Shown piece after piece: positions 9,341 to 18,321 of a stretch of 64,000 nt of DNA. This DNA is from Vibrio coralliilyticus ATCC BAA-450 (lineage in GTDB: Bacteria; Pseudomonadota; Gammaproteobacteria; Enterobacterales; Vibrionaceae). The stretch lies in assembly GCF_000176135.1 (NCBI RefSeq), contig NZ_ACZN01000018.1, positions 558,001 to 622,000 of the forward strand. The letters run 5' to 3'. The translations under genes were made by a program, and so were the position numbers. Under the pieces are notes generated by a model that saw only the letters and a program-made list of their open reading frames with translations, ran no database searches and was not told the DNA's origin. How positions within the stretch are numbered: the first letter of the stretch is position 1; the number at the start of each line of letters is the position of its first letter.

Positions 9341-9472
9341 TCTCAGGGCGGGGCGAAATTCCCCACCGGCGGTATATCTTTAACAAGATGAGCCCGCGAG
9401 CGCTCGATTCGTCGAGGTCAGCAGATCTGGTGAGATGCCAGAGCCGACGGTTATAGTCCGGATGAGAGAGAA
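9341..9472 (+). ncRNA. FMN riboswitch (RFN element)
   Basis: All hallmark RFN segments are present in order. The opening reads TCTCAGGGCGGGGCGAAATTCC, followed by CCACCGGCGGTA, then AGCCCGCGAGCG, then GGTCAGCAGATCTGGTGAGA, CCAGAGCCGACGGT, and the closing AGTCCGGATGAGAGAGAA. It lies 98 bases before ribB and binds FMN to repress riboflavin synthesis genes. A terminator-like hairpin follows immediately. Between the VOC gene and the element (9086-9340) I see only the likely promoter. Confidence 0.97.
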
Positions 9473-9478
9473 TTGATG

Positions 9479-9511
9479 CACACCAGATGTTTCATTGCGA
9501 AACGCTGGTGC
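9479..9511 (+). terminator. expression-platform terminator of the FMN riboswitch
   Basis: CACCAG (9481-9486) pairs with CTGGTG (9505-9510), and inside it GTTTC pairs with GAAAC. A T-rich run (CATTTTGCG) follows. It sits directly after the aptamer and before the ribB ribosome-binding site, which suits FMN-dependent premature termination. Confidence 0.75.
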
Positions 9512-9570
9512 ATTTTGCGTTGTCTTCTATCCCATATTGCCCTGATTCTGGTAAACGATAAGGAAACACC

Positions 9571-10230
9571 ATGAATCAGACATCTTTACTTGCCGAATTT
9601 GGCACTCCTATCGACCGCGTCAACGCGGCTCTTGATGCTCTAAAGCGCGGACAAGGCGTTTTATTACTTGATGATGAAAACAGAGAAAATGAAGGTGACT
9701 TAATTTACTCTGCTGAACATCTCACACCCCAGCAAATGGCACTAATGATTCGAGAATGCAGCGGGATTGTCTGCCTGTGCTTAACGGATGACAAAGCCAC
9801 TCAACTCGATTTACCGCCTATGGTTAGCAGTAACGACAGTGCGAATCAGACGGCATTCACAGTTTCAATTGAAGCTAAAAAAGGCGTTACCACCGGCGTC
9901 TCAGCCCATGACCGCGTCACCACTATCCAGACCGCTATTGCGCCAGATGCAAAGCCGCAGGATTTGGCGCGCCCTGGGCATGTATTTCCCTTACGTGCAC
10001 GCTCTGGTGGCGTTTTAAGTCGCCGCGGCCACACAGAAGGAACGGTCGACTTAATGACTCTAGCGGGCTTAGCTCCTTCTGGCGTTCTATGTGAAGTAAC
10101 AAACCCTGATGGCACCATGGCTCGCGCTCCACAGATTGTTGAGTTCGCACGAGAGCATGGGATGCCGGTATTAACGATCGAAGACATCGTCGCCTATCGA
10201 CTACAAAACACCAGCGCTTTAGCCAGCTGA
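9571..10230 (+). CDS. ribB: 3,4-dihydroxy-2-butanone-4-phosphate synthase
   Basis: A 219-residue monofunctional DHBP synthase, which converts ribulose 5-phosphate into the four-carbon unit of riboflavin. Signatures: VLLLDDENRENEGDLI (Mg2+ acidic loop near 31-45), RECSGIVCLCL near 70, GVSAHDR near 109, ARPGHVFPLRAR near 136, and RRGHTEG...DLMTLAGL near 150 (His and Glu of the active site). There is no C-terminal GTP cyclohydrolase II domain. AAGGA precedes ATG by 7 bases. It is controlled by the FMN riboswitch and is co-transcribed with the riboflavin synthase gene 18 bp downstream. Confidence 0.97.
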   Translation: MNQTSLLAEFGTPIDRVNAALDALKRGQGVLLLDDENRENEGDLIYSAEHLTPQQMALMIRECSGIVCLCLTDDKATQLDLPPMVSSNDSANQTAFTVSIEAKKGVTTGVSAHDRVTTIQTAIAPDAKPQDLARPGHVFPLRARSGGVLSRRGHTEGTVDLMTLAGLAPSGVLCEVTNPDGTMARAPQIVEFAREHGMPVLTIEDIVAYRLQNTSALAS

Positions 10231-10248
10231 TCGTAAGGAGTAACGCCT

Positions 10249-10962
10249 ATGTTTACAGGAATTGTCTCCTCCATCGCGACGATCCAACGGATTGACGATC
10301 GCGGAGGAATTCGAACCTTTGAGCTTGAGTTTGCCGATGACTTTTGTAAGGACTTAACCATCGGAGCAAGTGTAGCCGTTGACGGTGTCTGCTTAACGGT
10401 CACAGACCAAATCAGTGACACCCGAGCGTCTTTTGATGTTGTCCTACCGAGCATTCAGATTACGACTCTCGGTCGCGAGCAGGTCGGCTCACTCGTCAAT
10501 GTGGAACGGGCTGCCAAAGACGGCGCCGAGATTGGTGGTCATCCTTTGTCCGGGCATATCGATGCGCAAGCTCCGGTTGTCTTAATCGAAGCAATAGACA
10601 GCAATTATCGTCTGCGTTTTGGGCTCCCTGAAATCTTGAGCTCTTATGTGTTTGCAAAAGGATACATCGCCATCAATGGTGCCAGCTTGACCGTGTCCGC
10701 TGTCGATCATCAAGCTCAGTGGTTTGAAGTCTGGCTTATTCCCGAGACCCGACGACAGACGACGCTGGGTAGCAAGTTGGTTGGCGACCGAGTTAACATT
10801 GAAATTGACCGTGGAACTCAAGTGGTTGTCGATACCATCAAAGCATCTGTCGCTGAGACCTTAGGGCCTTTACTGCCTCACTTCGAGCAGTTTCTCGCTG
10901 CGCAAGGCAGCAGTCTCAACGCTCTGACTCATACAACAGCACATCCTCTACAACGCTCTTAA
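10249..10962 (+). CDS. ribE: riboflavin synthase, alpha subunit
   Basis: A 237-residue protein starting with the invariant MFTGIV. It has two lumazine-binding repeats (about 1-97 and 98-195), each with the motif G-AS-AVDGVCLTV / GYIAINGASLTV, and GGHPLSGHIDA before the second. It converts two molecules of 6,7-dimethyl-8-ribityllumazine into riboflavin. It is about 20-25 residues longer at the C-terminus than usual. The ribosome-binding site is AAGGAG. Operon position after ribB suggests an FMN-regulated auxiliary riboflavin supply; a full rib operon is expected elsewhere in a vibrio genome. Confidence 0.95.
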   Translation: MFTGIVSSIATIQRIDDRGGIRTFELEFADDFCKDLTIGASVAVDGVCLTVTDQISDTRASFDVVLPSIQITTLGREQVGSLVNVERAAKDGAEIGGHPLSGHIDAQAPVVLIEAIDSNYRLRFGLPEILSSYVFAKGYIAINGASLTVSAVDHQAQWFEVWLIPETRRQTTLGSKLVGDRVNIEIDRGTQVVVDTIKASVAETLGPLLPHFEQFLAAQGSSLNALTHTTAHPLQRS

Positions 10963-10968
10963 GCTTTG

Positions 10969-10999
10969 TGCCGCGCCAACGCTTAGCAACGGCGCGGTA
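10969..10999 (+). terminator. terminator of the ribB-ribE operon
   Basis: TGCCGCGCC pairs with GGCGCGGTA around a 13-base loop, seven bases after the ribE stop. A short T/A tail (TTATTACTGG) follows. Confidence 0.7.
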
Positions 11000-11135
11000 T
11001 TATTACTGGTTTAGCAAGAGCCCTGCCCTACTCGGTAGCAATTTATTCACACAAAAAATGCGCAACCATTGACATATACCATTAACCGCACTATGCCTTA
11101 GGTGTCTTTTGGTTAATGATAAGCTGGACCATGTT

Positions 11136-12542
11136 ATGTTCGCAATTCTACGAGTTCTCATGCTGTCGGTATTCGTCTATGGATGCGCCAGTTCCGACTA
11201 TGCACAAAAATCTGCTCAAATAAATGAACCTCAGAACCCTACATCTCAAAAGAATGGACAAGAGAGTGCTCCTCTAACGCCTAACCCTATTTCCGCAAGT
11301 GGTCATGACGTCGACATATTTCTGAACACCGTCAGATTCATTGATACGTCAAAATCAGTTAACGAACAAAATGAGCGAATACCTTTAAACGGTCTTTATA
11401 CAAAGTTGCTGATATATACGGCCTATGACAATGACACTTGTAGCCAAGATAAAAGCTGTGTGATTAAAGACCTCGAATACAAGAAGCGATGGGGGCTAAC
11501 TCGTTTTTTCTTCCCCAAGCGCGTCACATTAAATGCCTCTGCCAAAGTTGACCTTGGCGTTTACAAAACAACCGTGTCTCTGCTCAGTATTGATGAAACA
11601 AGCTCTAGTGAAGTCGGCTCTCGTTGGGAACGCTATATCATTGATGACCATACTACTGAGCCACTATTCCTTGTTCCACAAAACATCACTCACGCTACGC
11701 TCGATTACAGCTTCACTGGAAATGAAGATACCAGTTTTAGTTCAGCCAAAGCGTTAGATATAGCCATTGGCGCTGTTTCTATCGTGTCACCAACATCAAG
11801 TTTGATTACGTCTCTGAACAAGCAATCTGTGTCAGACAAATCTGCGGCAATAGATAAAGCGATAGCGAATGCATTTTCAGAAAGCTTGATTGAAACGAAA
11901 ACGCTCGGGCTTAGAATGGACAGCTGGTCTGTCGGTGATACCTATACGCTGAAGATGAAACTTCCGAAGGACGAAAAAACCGACTGGGAAGCGGAAAAAT
12001 TGGCAACCGTAGGTATATGGTCAGTTAGATTCGACGCTCCAAGAATCAGCGCGATATACCCTTACCATGTATGTGGTAAGGACTCTTCGGGCCAACCAAA
12101 TGCCATCAAAGGCAAGAATTGCTTTGAAAGTTACGCCAAAGCTAAGGAAGCAGTGTTTGGTGAGTTTAAGCGAAATAGGGATTATCACCGCGTTCTTGAT
12201 ACCGAACTCTACAAACTTAATGACAGCAATAAAGTTTCAGTCAGTAGTTTGATCGGTGAACTGCCTAGCGTAAAACGGTTGAATGACAAAACCTACCTGA
12301 CGGCTTTTGCATCAGGAAGCCTAAACCGCGACGGTATCCAAGATATGAACACAGCATGTGCGGATATCTCCCGAGAAATGACCAAGCTAGGGTTATCCGT
12401 TGTGGATACTAGTTTAGTTATCTACTCCACATTTTTATCTAGCTCTCTAGTTAAGTTAGATGCAAACGCGTGGGAGACTAATTTAGCCATGATGAAGTCT
12501 TGCGATCTTTCTGTGGGTGAATTGAAGGCGACAACAATATAG
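11136..12542 (+). CDS. putative lipoprotein of unknown function
   Basis: About 468 residues from the ATG at 11136; a TTG at 11109 is an alternative start. The N-terminus is a lipoprotein signal (MLSVFVYGCASS, lipobox-like VYGC), so the mature protein is probably membrane-anchored. A low-complexity linker (residues 35-65, rich in Q, N, P and S) precedes a folded domain with paired cysteines (DTCSQDKSC, YHVCGKDSSG...NCFE). I recognise no family. The previous gene ends in a terminator, and a bidirectional terminator follows, so it is probably monocistronic. Confidence 0.7.
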   Translation: MFAILRVLMLSVFVYGCASSDYAQKSAQINEPQNPTSQKNGQESAPLTPNPISASGHDVDIFLNTVRFIDTSKSVNEQNERIPLNGLYTKLLIYTAYDNDTCSQDKSCVIKDLEYKKRWGLTRFFFPKRVTLNASAKVDLGVYKTTVSLLSIDETSSSEVGSRWERYIIDDHTTEPLFLVPQNITHATLDYSFTGNEDTSFSSAKALDIAIGAVSIVSPTSSLITSLNKQSVSDKSAAIDKAIANAFSESLIETKTLGLRMDSWSVGDTYTLKMKLPKDEKTDWEAEKLATVGIWSVRFDAPRISAIYPYHVCGKDSSGQPNAIKGKNCFESYAKAKEAVFGEFKRNRDYHRVLDTELYKLNDSNKVSVSSLIGELPSVKRLNDKTYLTAFASGSLNRDGIQDMNTACADISREMTKLGLSVVDTSLVIYSTFLSSSLVKLDANAWETNLAMMKSCDLSVGELKATTI

Positions 12543-12561
12543 TAGCCACATATACATTTTG

Positions 12562-12587
12562 ATTGCCTCAGTCCCCTCTGGGGCAAT
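12562..12587 (+). terminator. bidirectional terminator
   Basis: ATTGCCTCAG pairs with CTGGGGCAAT (one G-U) around TCCCCT, followed by TTCTACTTATTT. It lies between the convergent lipoprotein and solute-binding protein genes. Confidence 0.75.
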
Positions 12588-12603
12588 TTCTACTTATTTG
12601 TAC

Positions 12604-13362
12604 TCACTCCCCAATCGATGACATGTAAGCCTCATAATCTTGACCATGAGTAAGATAAATTTGTTTTAGTTCACCAGACTGGATAAGTTGTGGCATATGG
12701 GTATCAAACATCTCAATGAGTGTGTTTGATGACTCGGTGTTAGAAAATACGACGTAAAGTTTCTCCCCTTTCTTGGCAACTTCAGTAACAAACGCGTCTG
12801 TCGCTAACAATTCTGAACTAGCCATGCTTGATGGATAATCTATTAGAGCGCTCACTCTGCCCTTTTTTAGAAGTTTCATCCCTTGCTCGGCGCTGTCTAC
12901 CTCTACCAATTCAAGCGGAATATCTTTAAGGAAGCCCTTCTCAAAGCCATAACCCCGAACCCAAGCGACCTTCTTATTTACCAATGATGAAAGCTGCTGC
13001 TCTTCCCAATCAAGCGAGCCTCGAGCAAACACAACAATTACATCTTCTTCCACACTAAGGTGCCACTGTGGATATAGAAACGCATCCGCGTTTGGATAAA
13101 AGTAATCGCCCAAATAAGCGCTGGCTTCCTGTTTTCGGACAAGATGCTTGGCTCGTTTCCATGGCAATACTTCTAGGGTAAGGGAAACATTCAAAGGTTG
13201 GAAAACGGCTTTAACGATCTCCCAGTAAAGGCCTGTGCCGTCGCTATTGGTGTATCCAAGCCATTCCTGACTAACTATTTTAATTCGTTTACTATCACTG
13301 GCGTAGGAAACTGAAGTAACCATCAGTAGTACCACACTAACAAGCCAAGGCTTCAACCTCAT
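12604..13362 (-). CDS. periplasmic solute-binding protein family 3
   Basis: A 252-residue protein with a signal peptide (KPWLVSVVLLMVTSVSYA). The type II periplasmic-binding fold is seen in the sequence around IVSQEWLGYTNSDGTGLYWEI and LPWKRAKHLVRKQEASAYLG. No ABC permease or ATPase gene is adjacent. In vibrios, such orphan family-3 proteins are common and may be sensors or transport partners; the ligand is unknown. The gene stands alone, with a terminator just downstream. Confidence 0.82.
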   Translation of the reverse strand: MRLKPWLVSVVLLMVTSVSYASDSKRIKIVSQEWLGYTNSDGTGLYWEIVKAVFQPLNVSLTLEVLPWKRAKHLVRKQEASAYLGDYFYPNADAFLYPQWHLSVEEDVIVVFARGSLDWEEQQLSSLVNKKVAWVRGYGFEKGFLKDIPLELVEVDSAEQGMKLLKKGRVSALIDYPSSMASSELLATDAFVTEVAKKGEKLYVVFSNTESSNTLIEMFDTHMPQLIQSGELKQIYLTHGQDYEAYMSSIGE

Positions 13363-13438
13363 TCGCAGACCTTACCTTTATCAATCCTTCTAAATAGAGT
13401 CTAGTCCAGCAGATATAACAGAGGCTTGCGAATTTGGC

Positions 13439-14347
13439 TCACCCGCGTGCAGCAAGGTCTTTGCTGAATGCCTCTAATAAAAAGTCGATAAAGACCTTTT
13501 TACGCTTCGGCATGAGTTGCCTATCTGCGTAGACCAAACTCACAAGCACTTCTGGCATTTGATACTCAGGAAGCAGTTGAATAAGTCGCCCGCTGGCAAA
13601 GTGCTCTCGGCAAATGAATTCAGGTAATACTGCGATGCCAAGCCCGTCCAGACAGGCTTTCAGACAGGCGGTAATGGTGTTGACTCGTAATCGGTGTGGC
13701 AGGTCAATTTGCAAGGAGTCTCCGTCTTCCGGAATCAGATGCCACTTAGGCAACCTCACCGCGCGGTTAAATACCTCAACCATTTGATGCGGTGGAATTA
13801 AGTCACGATGAGACTCAATTCCTCCATGCTCCTCAAGATATTCTGGGCTGGCAACCAGTACGCGCTGGGATTTCGTCAGTGGGCGAGAAACCAAAGCAGA
13901 GTCTTCTAACTCACCAATTTGCGCATACAAGTCAATGCCTTCTGCGATGATATCGACTTCTCGATTCGACAATTCAAGGTTAATCGTCACACTTGGGTAC
14001 TCTTTTAAAAACGCATTGATGTATGAGCCCATGATTTGATGGCCTAACTCTACTGGCAACACCACGTTTAAAGGCCCGCGAATCAAATCCTGATTGGCAG
14101 ATACTTCAAGCTCAGCCTGATTCATAATCTCCAGCATTTGCAGGCTGGATTGATAAAACCGCTCACCTTCCGGTGTTAACACTAAACTTCTCGTTGAACG
14201 CGTGATCAAGCGCACGCCTAGATGCTTTTCCAGCTCAACTAACTTTCGGCTCACAGTTGACTTGGTCATATTCAGTGCATCCGCTGCATGAGTAAAACTC
14301 CCACAATCAACAACTTGTGCGAAAACAGCAATCGCATTCAAATCCAT
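13439..14347 (-). CDS. LysR-family transcriptional regulator (divergent to efflux genes)
   Basis: A 302-residue LysR protein with the N-terminal HTH (MDLNAIAVFAQVVDCGSFTHAADAL...TKSTVSRKLVELEKHLGVRL) and an effector domain of the CrgA/AaeR/DsdC type ('NREVDIIAEGIDLYAQIG'). It is divergent from the EmrA/EmrB-type pair, separated by 132 bp containing a perfect TTACAA-T-TTGTAA palindrome. The arrangement implies that it regulates the efflux operon and itself. Confidence 0.93.
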   Translation of the reverse strand: MDLNAIAVFAQVVDCGSFTHAADALNMTKSTVSRKLVELEKHLGVRLITRSTRSLVLTPEGERFYQSSLQMLEIMNQAELEVSANQDLIRGPLNVVLPVELGHQIMGSYINAFLKEYPSVTINLELSNREVDIIAEGIDLYAQIGELEDSALVSRPLTKSQRVLVASPEYLEEHGGIESHRDLIPPHQMVEVFNRAVRLPKWHLIPEDGDSLQIDLPHRLRVNTITACLKACLDGLGIAVLPEFICREHFASGRLIQLLPEYQMPEVLVSLVYADRQLMPKRKKVFIDFLLEAFSKDLAARG

Positions 14348-14429
14348 CTCATCACCTCACGCCTTCATTAGTTAAATTTTTGCAACAGTGTTTCTCTTTT
14401 TTCCTATCTTATCAATCAATTCAAATCAT

Positions 14430-14442
14430 TTACAATTTGTAA
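14430..14442. promoter_or_regulatory. candidate LysR operator (TTACAA-T-TTGTAA)
   Basis: A perfect 13-base palindrome in the divergent region, 38 bases before the HlyD-family gene. It fits the T-N11-A form of LysR sites. Binding is inferred from position and symmetry only. Confidence 0.5.
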
Positions 14443-14479
14443 CATCTGCCGAAGACGAAAACTGAATACGAGAAAAATA

Positions 14480-15535
14480 ATGACGAATACACATACCGAG
14501 ACTAAGCCAGCAAAATCCAGAAAAGCCCCTCTTATCGCGACAGCCATTATGCTGTCACTAGGGCTACTGGGCGGTGGGTACTGGTTTGGATACGGTCAGT
14601 ATTTCGAATCCACCGACAATGCCTACCTTCAGGGAGAGATCACTACGATTAGCCCTAAAGTGGCTGGCTACATTGAACACTCTTTTGTCAGTGACAACCA
14701 AAAAGTCAAAAAGGGCGATCTGTTAGTCCAAATTGATGACCGTGACTACCGCACTGCTCTCGAACAAGCGAAGGCGCACCTTACCGTCACACAGTCCAGC
14801 GTTGAAAATTTGAAAGCGCAGCAAACCTTGCAGCAAAGTCAAATCCATCAAGCAGAAAGCCGCGTAGATTCAGCAAAAGCAGAATATGACCGCGCTGTTC
14901 AGCAAGTACAACGCTCGCGTAGCCTTCTTAAACGCAATTACGCTTCGCAAGATGAAGTCGACAACATGCTGGCGCAACAAAAAGTTACTCAGGCCGAACT
15001 AGATGAAGCAAAAGCCAGTCTGGTTGCCGCTCACGATCAACTCGCGGTCATCGATAGCGACATTAAACAAGCTCAAGCATCCATTGTTGAGTCTCAAACA
15101 GCCGTAGAGCAAGCCCAGCTCAACCTAGACTACACCAAAATCTACGCGCCGGTAGATGGTATCGTAGGCAAGCGCAGTGTACGTGAAGGTCTGTTGGTTC
15201 AAGCTGGTACACCATTAATGAGCTTGGTACCGACAAGTGACGTCTGGATAGAAGCGAACTTCAAAGAAACTCAATTGAGTGGCATTCATCAGGGGCAAAA
15301 AGTTGAGATAGAGCTGGATGCCTTTCCGGGGCAACCATTAGAAGGCATCGTAGACAGCTTTTCGCCAGCAACAGGGGCTAAGTTTGCGCTACTACCTCCG
15401 GAGAACGCGACGGGTAACTTCACCAAGATCGTCCAGCGAGTACCAGTTAAGATCACCATCCCTGACCAACAAGCGTTGAAAGGCCGACTGCTACCGGGGT
15501 TATCGGTTGTGGCAACCATAGACACAAGAGGTTAA
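14480..15535 (+). CDS. HlyD/EmrA-family periplasmic adaptor of an efflux system
   Basis: A 351-residue membrane-fusion protein: one N-terminal TM helix (18-38), a biotinyl-lipoyl motif (STDNAYLQGEITTISPKVAGYI near 48), a long alpha-helical coiled coil (about 90-215, rich in Q, A and E), the second lipoyl half (NLDYTKIYAPVDGIVGKR near 215) and beta-barrel segments. It links the MFS pump encoded 3 bp downstream to an outer-membrane TolC-like channel. It matches the EmrA/VceA architecture. It is regulated, by inference, by the divergent LysR protein. Confidence 0.93.
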   Translation: MTNTHTETKPAKSRKAPLIATAIMLSLGLLGGGYWFGYGQYFESTDNAYLQGEITTISPKVAGYIEHSFVSDNQKVKKGDLLVQIDDRDYRTALEQAKAHLTVTQSSVENLKAQQTLQQSQIHQAESRVDSAKAEYDRAVQQVQRSRSLLKRNYASQDEVDNMLAQQKVTQAELDEAKASLVAAHDQLAVIDSDIKQAQASIVESQTAVEQAQLNLDYTKIYAPVDGIVGKRSVREGLLVQAGTPLMSLVPTSDVWIEANFKETQLSGIHQGQKVEIELDAFPGQPLEGIVDSFSPATGAKFALLPPENATGNFTKIVQRVPVKITIPDQQALKGRLLPGLSVVATIDTRG

Positions 15536-15538
15536 TCC

Positions 15539-17089
15539 ATGTCGGAAGCAACCTTAAACGCACCTTCAGCTCAAGAGAATGAAGTGCCAACACGCCACTG
15601 GATCGCTTTATTTGGTGGTTTGATTGGTGCCTTCATGGCCATTCTCGACATACAGATCACCAACTCGTCACTGAAAGACATACAAGGTGCGTTGTCTGCG
15701 ACTCTGGATGAGAGCTCATGGATTTCGACGTCCTATTTAGTCGCAGAAATGATTGCTATTCCACTCAGTGGCTGGTTGTCTAAAGCCCTAGGCAAGCGTC
15801 GTTACCTGACTTGGACTACAGCAATCTTCACACTGTCATCACTGCTTTGTTCCTTCTCATGGAACATGACCTCGATGATCGTCTTCCGTGCAATGCAAGG
15901 GTTTAGTGGCGGTGCATTAATTCCTCTCGCCTTCTCTCTGGTTATTCAGCTACTTCCGATTAACAAGCGAGCCGTCGGTATGGCGTTGTTCGGTGTTACC
16001 GCTACGTTTGCTCCGTCCATTGGTCCAACGTTTGGTGGCTGGCTCACAGAAAATCTTTCCTGGCATTACATCTTTTATATCAACATTCCACCAGCGCTTC
16101 TGGTGATTACAATGATTCGCTATGGTTTGGATGACGAGAAGCTAAATCTAAATACCCTCAAAAAAGCCGATTGGTTCGGCATTGTGACTATGGCGTTAGG
16201 TTTGGGCTGCCTCGAAGTAGTATTGGAAGAAGGAAACCGTGAAGAGTGGTTCAGCTCTAGCTTTATCATTACGCTAAGCATTATCTCCGCCGTGAGTTTA
16301 GTGTACTTCGTTATCAATGAGTTACAGCACAAGAAACCACTAGTGAACTTGAGATTACTGCGTGATGGGCAATTTGCCATGTCGTGTATTGCTTATCTGA
16401 TTTTGGGCATGGCCTTACTAGGTTCAATCTATGTACTGCCTCTCTACCTAACTCAGATCCAGCAATACAACGCGATGGAGATTGGTGAAGTCCTGATGTG
16501 GATGGGCTTTCCTCAGCTCCTGATCTTTCCGCTGGTTCCGAAGCTGACTCAAATCATCAAACCTAAGTATTTAGTTACCTTTGGCTTCGCGATGTTTGGC
16601 TTGAGTTGCTACGTCAATACTCACATGACGATGGATTTTGGTGGTCACCAGCTCATTCTGTCGATGATTCTACGAGCAATTGGCAGCCCGTTCATTATGG
16701 TGCCGTTATCTCTGGTCGCGATGAAAAACATCAGCAAGCTTGACACTCCAGATGCCTCAACACTGACCAATGTTATGCGTAACCTTGGCGGTGCTTTTAG
16801 CATTGCTATTATTGCGACCTTGCTCGACAACAAAACCCGTGAACACCTCGCACATATTAAAGAATCTCTGCCGTCGGTGAGTACATTAGGTTGGGACACG
16901 CTGCACCAGCAGCAAGCCTTCTTTATGCAATCTGGAAGTGACGCCGCAACAGCCATGATGCAAGCTGAAGCCAGTTTACTCAGTACAATGCAACGCGACG
17001 CCGCGATCATGGCCTACAACGATGTCTTCCTGATGATGACCGCCTTTCTAGCGTTAGCAGCGGTACTCATTCTTAATATGAAGAACTAA
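15539..17089 (+). CDS. DHA2-family (EmrB-type) MFS drug efflux transporter
   Basis: A 516-residue, 14-TM major facilitator of the DHA2 family. Motif D1/A-like signatures are LDIQITNSSLKDI near 37, GWLSKALGKRRYL near 77, and motif C GVTATFAPSIGPTFGGWL near 155. It works with the adjacent HlyD-family protein as a tripartite drug/proton antiporter in the inner membrane. The 3-bp gap and GAGG ribosome-binding site imply a tight operon. The substrate is unknown; homologues export hydrophobic toxicants and bile-like compounds. Confidence 0.94.
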   Translation: MSEATLNAPSAQENEVPTRHWIALFGGLIGAFMAILDIQITNSSLKDIQGALSATLDESSWISTSYLVAEMIAIPLSGWLSKALGKRRYLTWTTAIFTLSSLLCSFSWNMTSMIVFRAMQGFSGGALIPLAFSLVIQLLPINKRAVGMALFGVTATFAPSIGPTFGGWLTENLSWHYIFYINIPPALLVITMIRYGLDDEKLNLNTLKKADWFGIVTMALGLGCLEVVLEEGNREEWFSSSFIITLSIISAVSLVYFVINELQHKKPLVNLRLLRDGQFAMSCIAYLILGMALLGSIYVLPLYLTQIQQYNAMEIGEVLMWMGFPQLLIFPLVPKLTQIIKPKYLVTFGFAMFGLSCYVNTHMTMDFGGHQLILSMILRAIGSPFIMVPLSLVAMKNISKLDTPDASTLTNVMRNLGGAFSIAIIATLLDNKTREHLAHIKESLPSVSTLGWDTLHQQQAFFMQSGSDAATAMMQAEASLLSTMQRDAAIMAYNDVFLMMTAFLALAAVLILNMKN

Positions 17090-17122
17090 CTTCATAACGA
17101 AGATTAAAATCTGGGCGCGACG

Positions 17123-17458
17123 TTACCAAGTCACTTCGCGTCCATTTTCCACCACGAAGCCTGAACTTAAAATCGTTGTCATAACCAATACGTTTTGGGA
17201 CTCGACAGAAAAACTCTCCGATAGGGCTTTAGCCAACCCCAACTGTAGCGCGCTCACTGATTTTTCTGACCAGACTGACGGTAAGAAAAGGTTGGCAATG
17301 ATTAGGTACGGCCTCCCCTCTTGTCGATTCGCCCGAACAAAATTAATAGTCATATCTGTGGTAGGCTGCTCAGACAAACTGCCCCAGCGTTCCATAACTT
17401 CACCAGTCTCTACCTTGAAAACCAAATCTGGCGAGATTGTACAATGTGCTATTGGCAT
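17123..17458 (-). CDS. tautomerase-superfamily-like protein (Pro-1)
   Basis: A 111-residue protein. From the ATG at 17458 the chain begins MPIAHCTIS, so Met removal would leave an N-terminal proline, the catalytic base of the tautomerase/MIF/CHMI superfamily. The repeat SVSALQLGLAKALSESF near 65 resembles the second helix of that fold. The start is supported by a GGGGGC ribosome-binding site overlapping the end of the upstream DUF4345 gene (TGATATG). An upstream in-frame start inside that gene is unlikely. Family assignment is moderate; no substrate is implied. Confidence 0.65.
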   Translation of the reverse strand: MPIAHCTISPDLVFKVETGEVMERWGSLSEQPTTDMTINFVRANRQEGRPYLIIANLFLPSVWSEKSVSALQLGLAKALSESFSVESQNVLVMTTILSSGFVVENGREVTW

Positions 17459-17459
17459 A

Positions 17460-17843
17460 TCAGCCCCCAGCTTTTTCCGATTTAAACAGATACAGGGCAA
17501 GCAGCGACACTCCAACTTCCAACATGAGATAGAAATGCATCGTGCTGTTAGCTTCACCATCACTCACCAAGCCGATGATTCTCCCTGTTGCCATACTCGC
17601 ATTGACAAAAATGACGGCCAGCAAGCCAGTGGCGAGTGTTGATGGTTTTTGCGAAAGCAGGAACAGGATAAGCGCGACACCGACAGACATGCCCCCATAG
17701 GTTGCCCGCATGTCAACTAACATAGATGCGGATGTCGCATACCCACCGGTCGCATGGCTAAGCATGCTGACTGGGGCAAAAGCGAACGCCAGACCATAGA
17801 AAAAGAATACGGCAGAAGTCAGTAGAATGAGGCCTTTTGACAT
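17460..17843 (-). CDS. DUF4345-like small integral membrane protein
   Basis: A 127-residue protein with four predicted TM helices (about 5-25, 45-65, 70-90, 103-122). The MRATYGGMSVGVALILFLL stretch near 46 and the GRIIGLVSDGE loop near 87 fit DUF4345. Its stop overlaps the ribosome-binding site of the tautomerase-like gene, so the two are co-translated. No function is known. Confidence 0.78.
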   Translation of the reverse strand: MSKGLILLTSAVFFFYGLAFAFAPVSMLSHATGGYATSASMLVDMRATYGGMSVGVALILFLLSQKPSTLATGLLAVIFVNASMATGRIIGLVSDGEANSTMHFYLMLEVGVSLLALYLFKSEKAGG

Positions 17844-17870
17844 AGGGAAGATTCCTCTACCTCTAAAACA

Positions 17871-18302
17871 CTAGTTTGGCTTAACCTGAGCGAGCTTGAG
17901 ATATGAGTGTAGCTCACCGTTTTTGTATTCGATGGCGGAATGAATATTGACGGCTTGGCAGCCTACTACGGCAAATTTGTAGCGGTTCTCCGCTTTATAA
18001 ATTTCCACGTGCAGAATACCGTCGTGCAGTTGCCAATGACCTTGAGTCGGAAATCGGTCAAACAAACGGTACTCTTCTAACGTTCCATCAGCATGAAAGA
18101 CGACTTCCGTTATGTAGCCGCCAGTGCAGGATTTAATCCAATGCGTATCTTGAATATCGCAAAACGTGAGCGGACGTTTTTCATTTAACCACGCTTCATA
18201 CCGGTCACTAGCCTGCACCGTTTCGTCTATATTTTTAAGCTCACGCAGCTCTTCATGGGATTCACGCCAGAAGAGAGGTAACAATGCCTCAGCTTGGTTC
18301 AT
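17871..18302 (-). CDS. conserved hypothetical cytoplasmic protein
   Basis: A 143-residue protein from the ATG at 18302, which has a GAGGGGGG ribosome-binding site; an upstream TTG is rejected. The N-terminus is helical, and the rest is a beta-rich lipocalin-like stretch (WIKSCTGGYITEVVFHADGTLEEYRLFDRFPTQGHW...). I do not recognise a named family. It is a likely member of the minus-strand operon running from the NUDIX gene to the tautomerase-like gene. Confidence 0.7.
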   Translation of the reverse strand: MNQAEALLPLFWRESHEELRELKNIDETVQASDRYEAWLNEKRPLTFCDIQDTHWIKSCTGGYITEVVFHADGTLEEYRLFDRFPTQGHWQLHDGILHVEIYKAENRYKFAVVGCQAVNIHSAIEYKNGELHSYLKLAQVKPN

Positions 18303-18321
18303 AGTCCCCCCTCTCAAGTCA

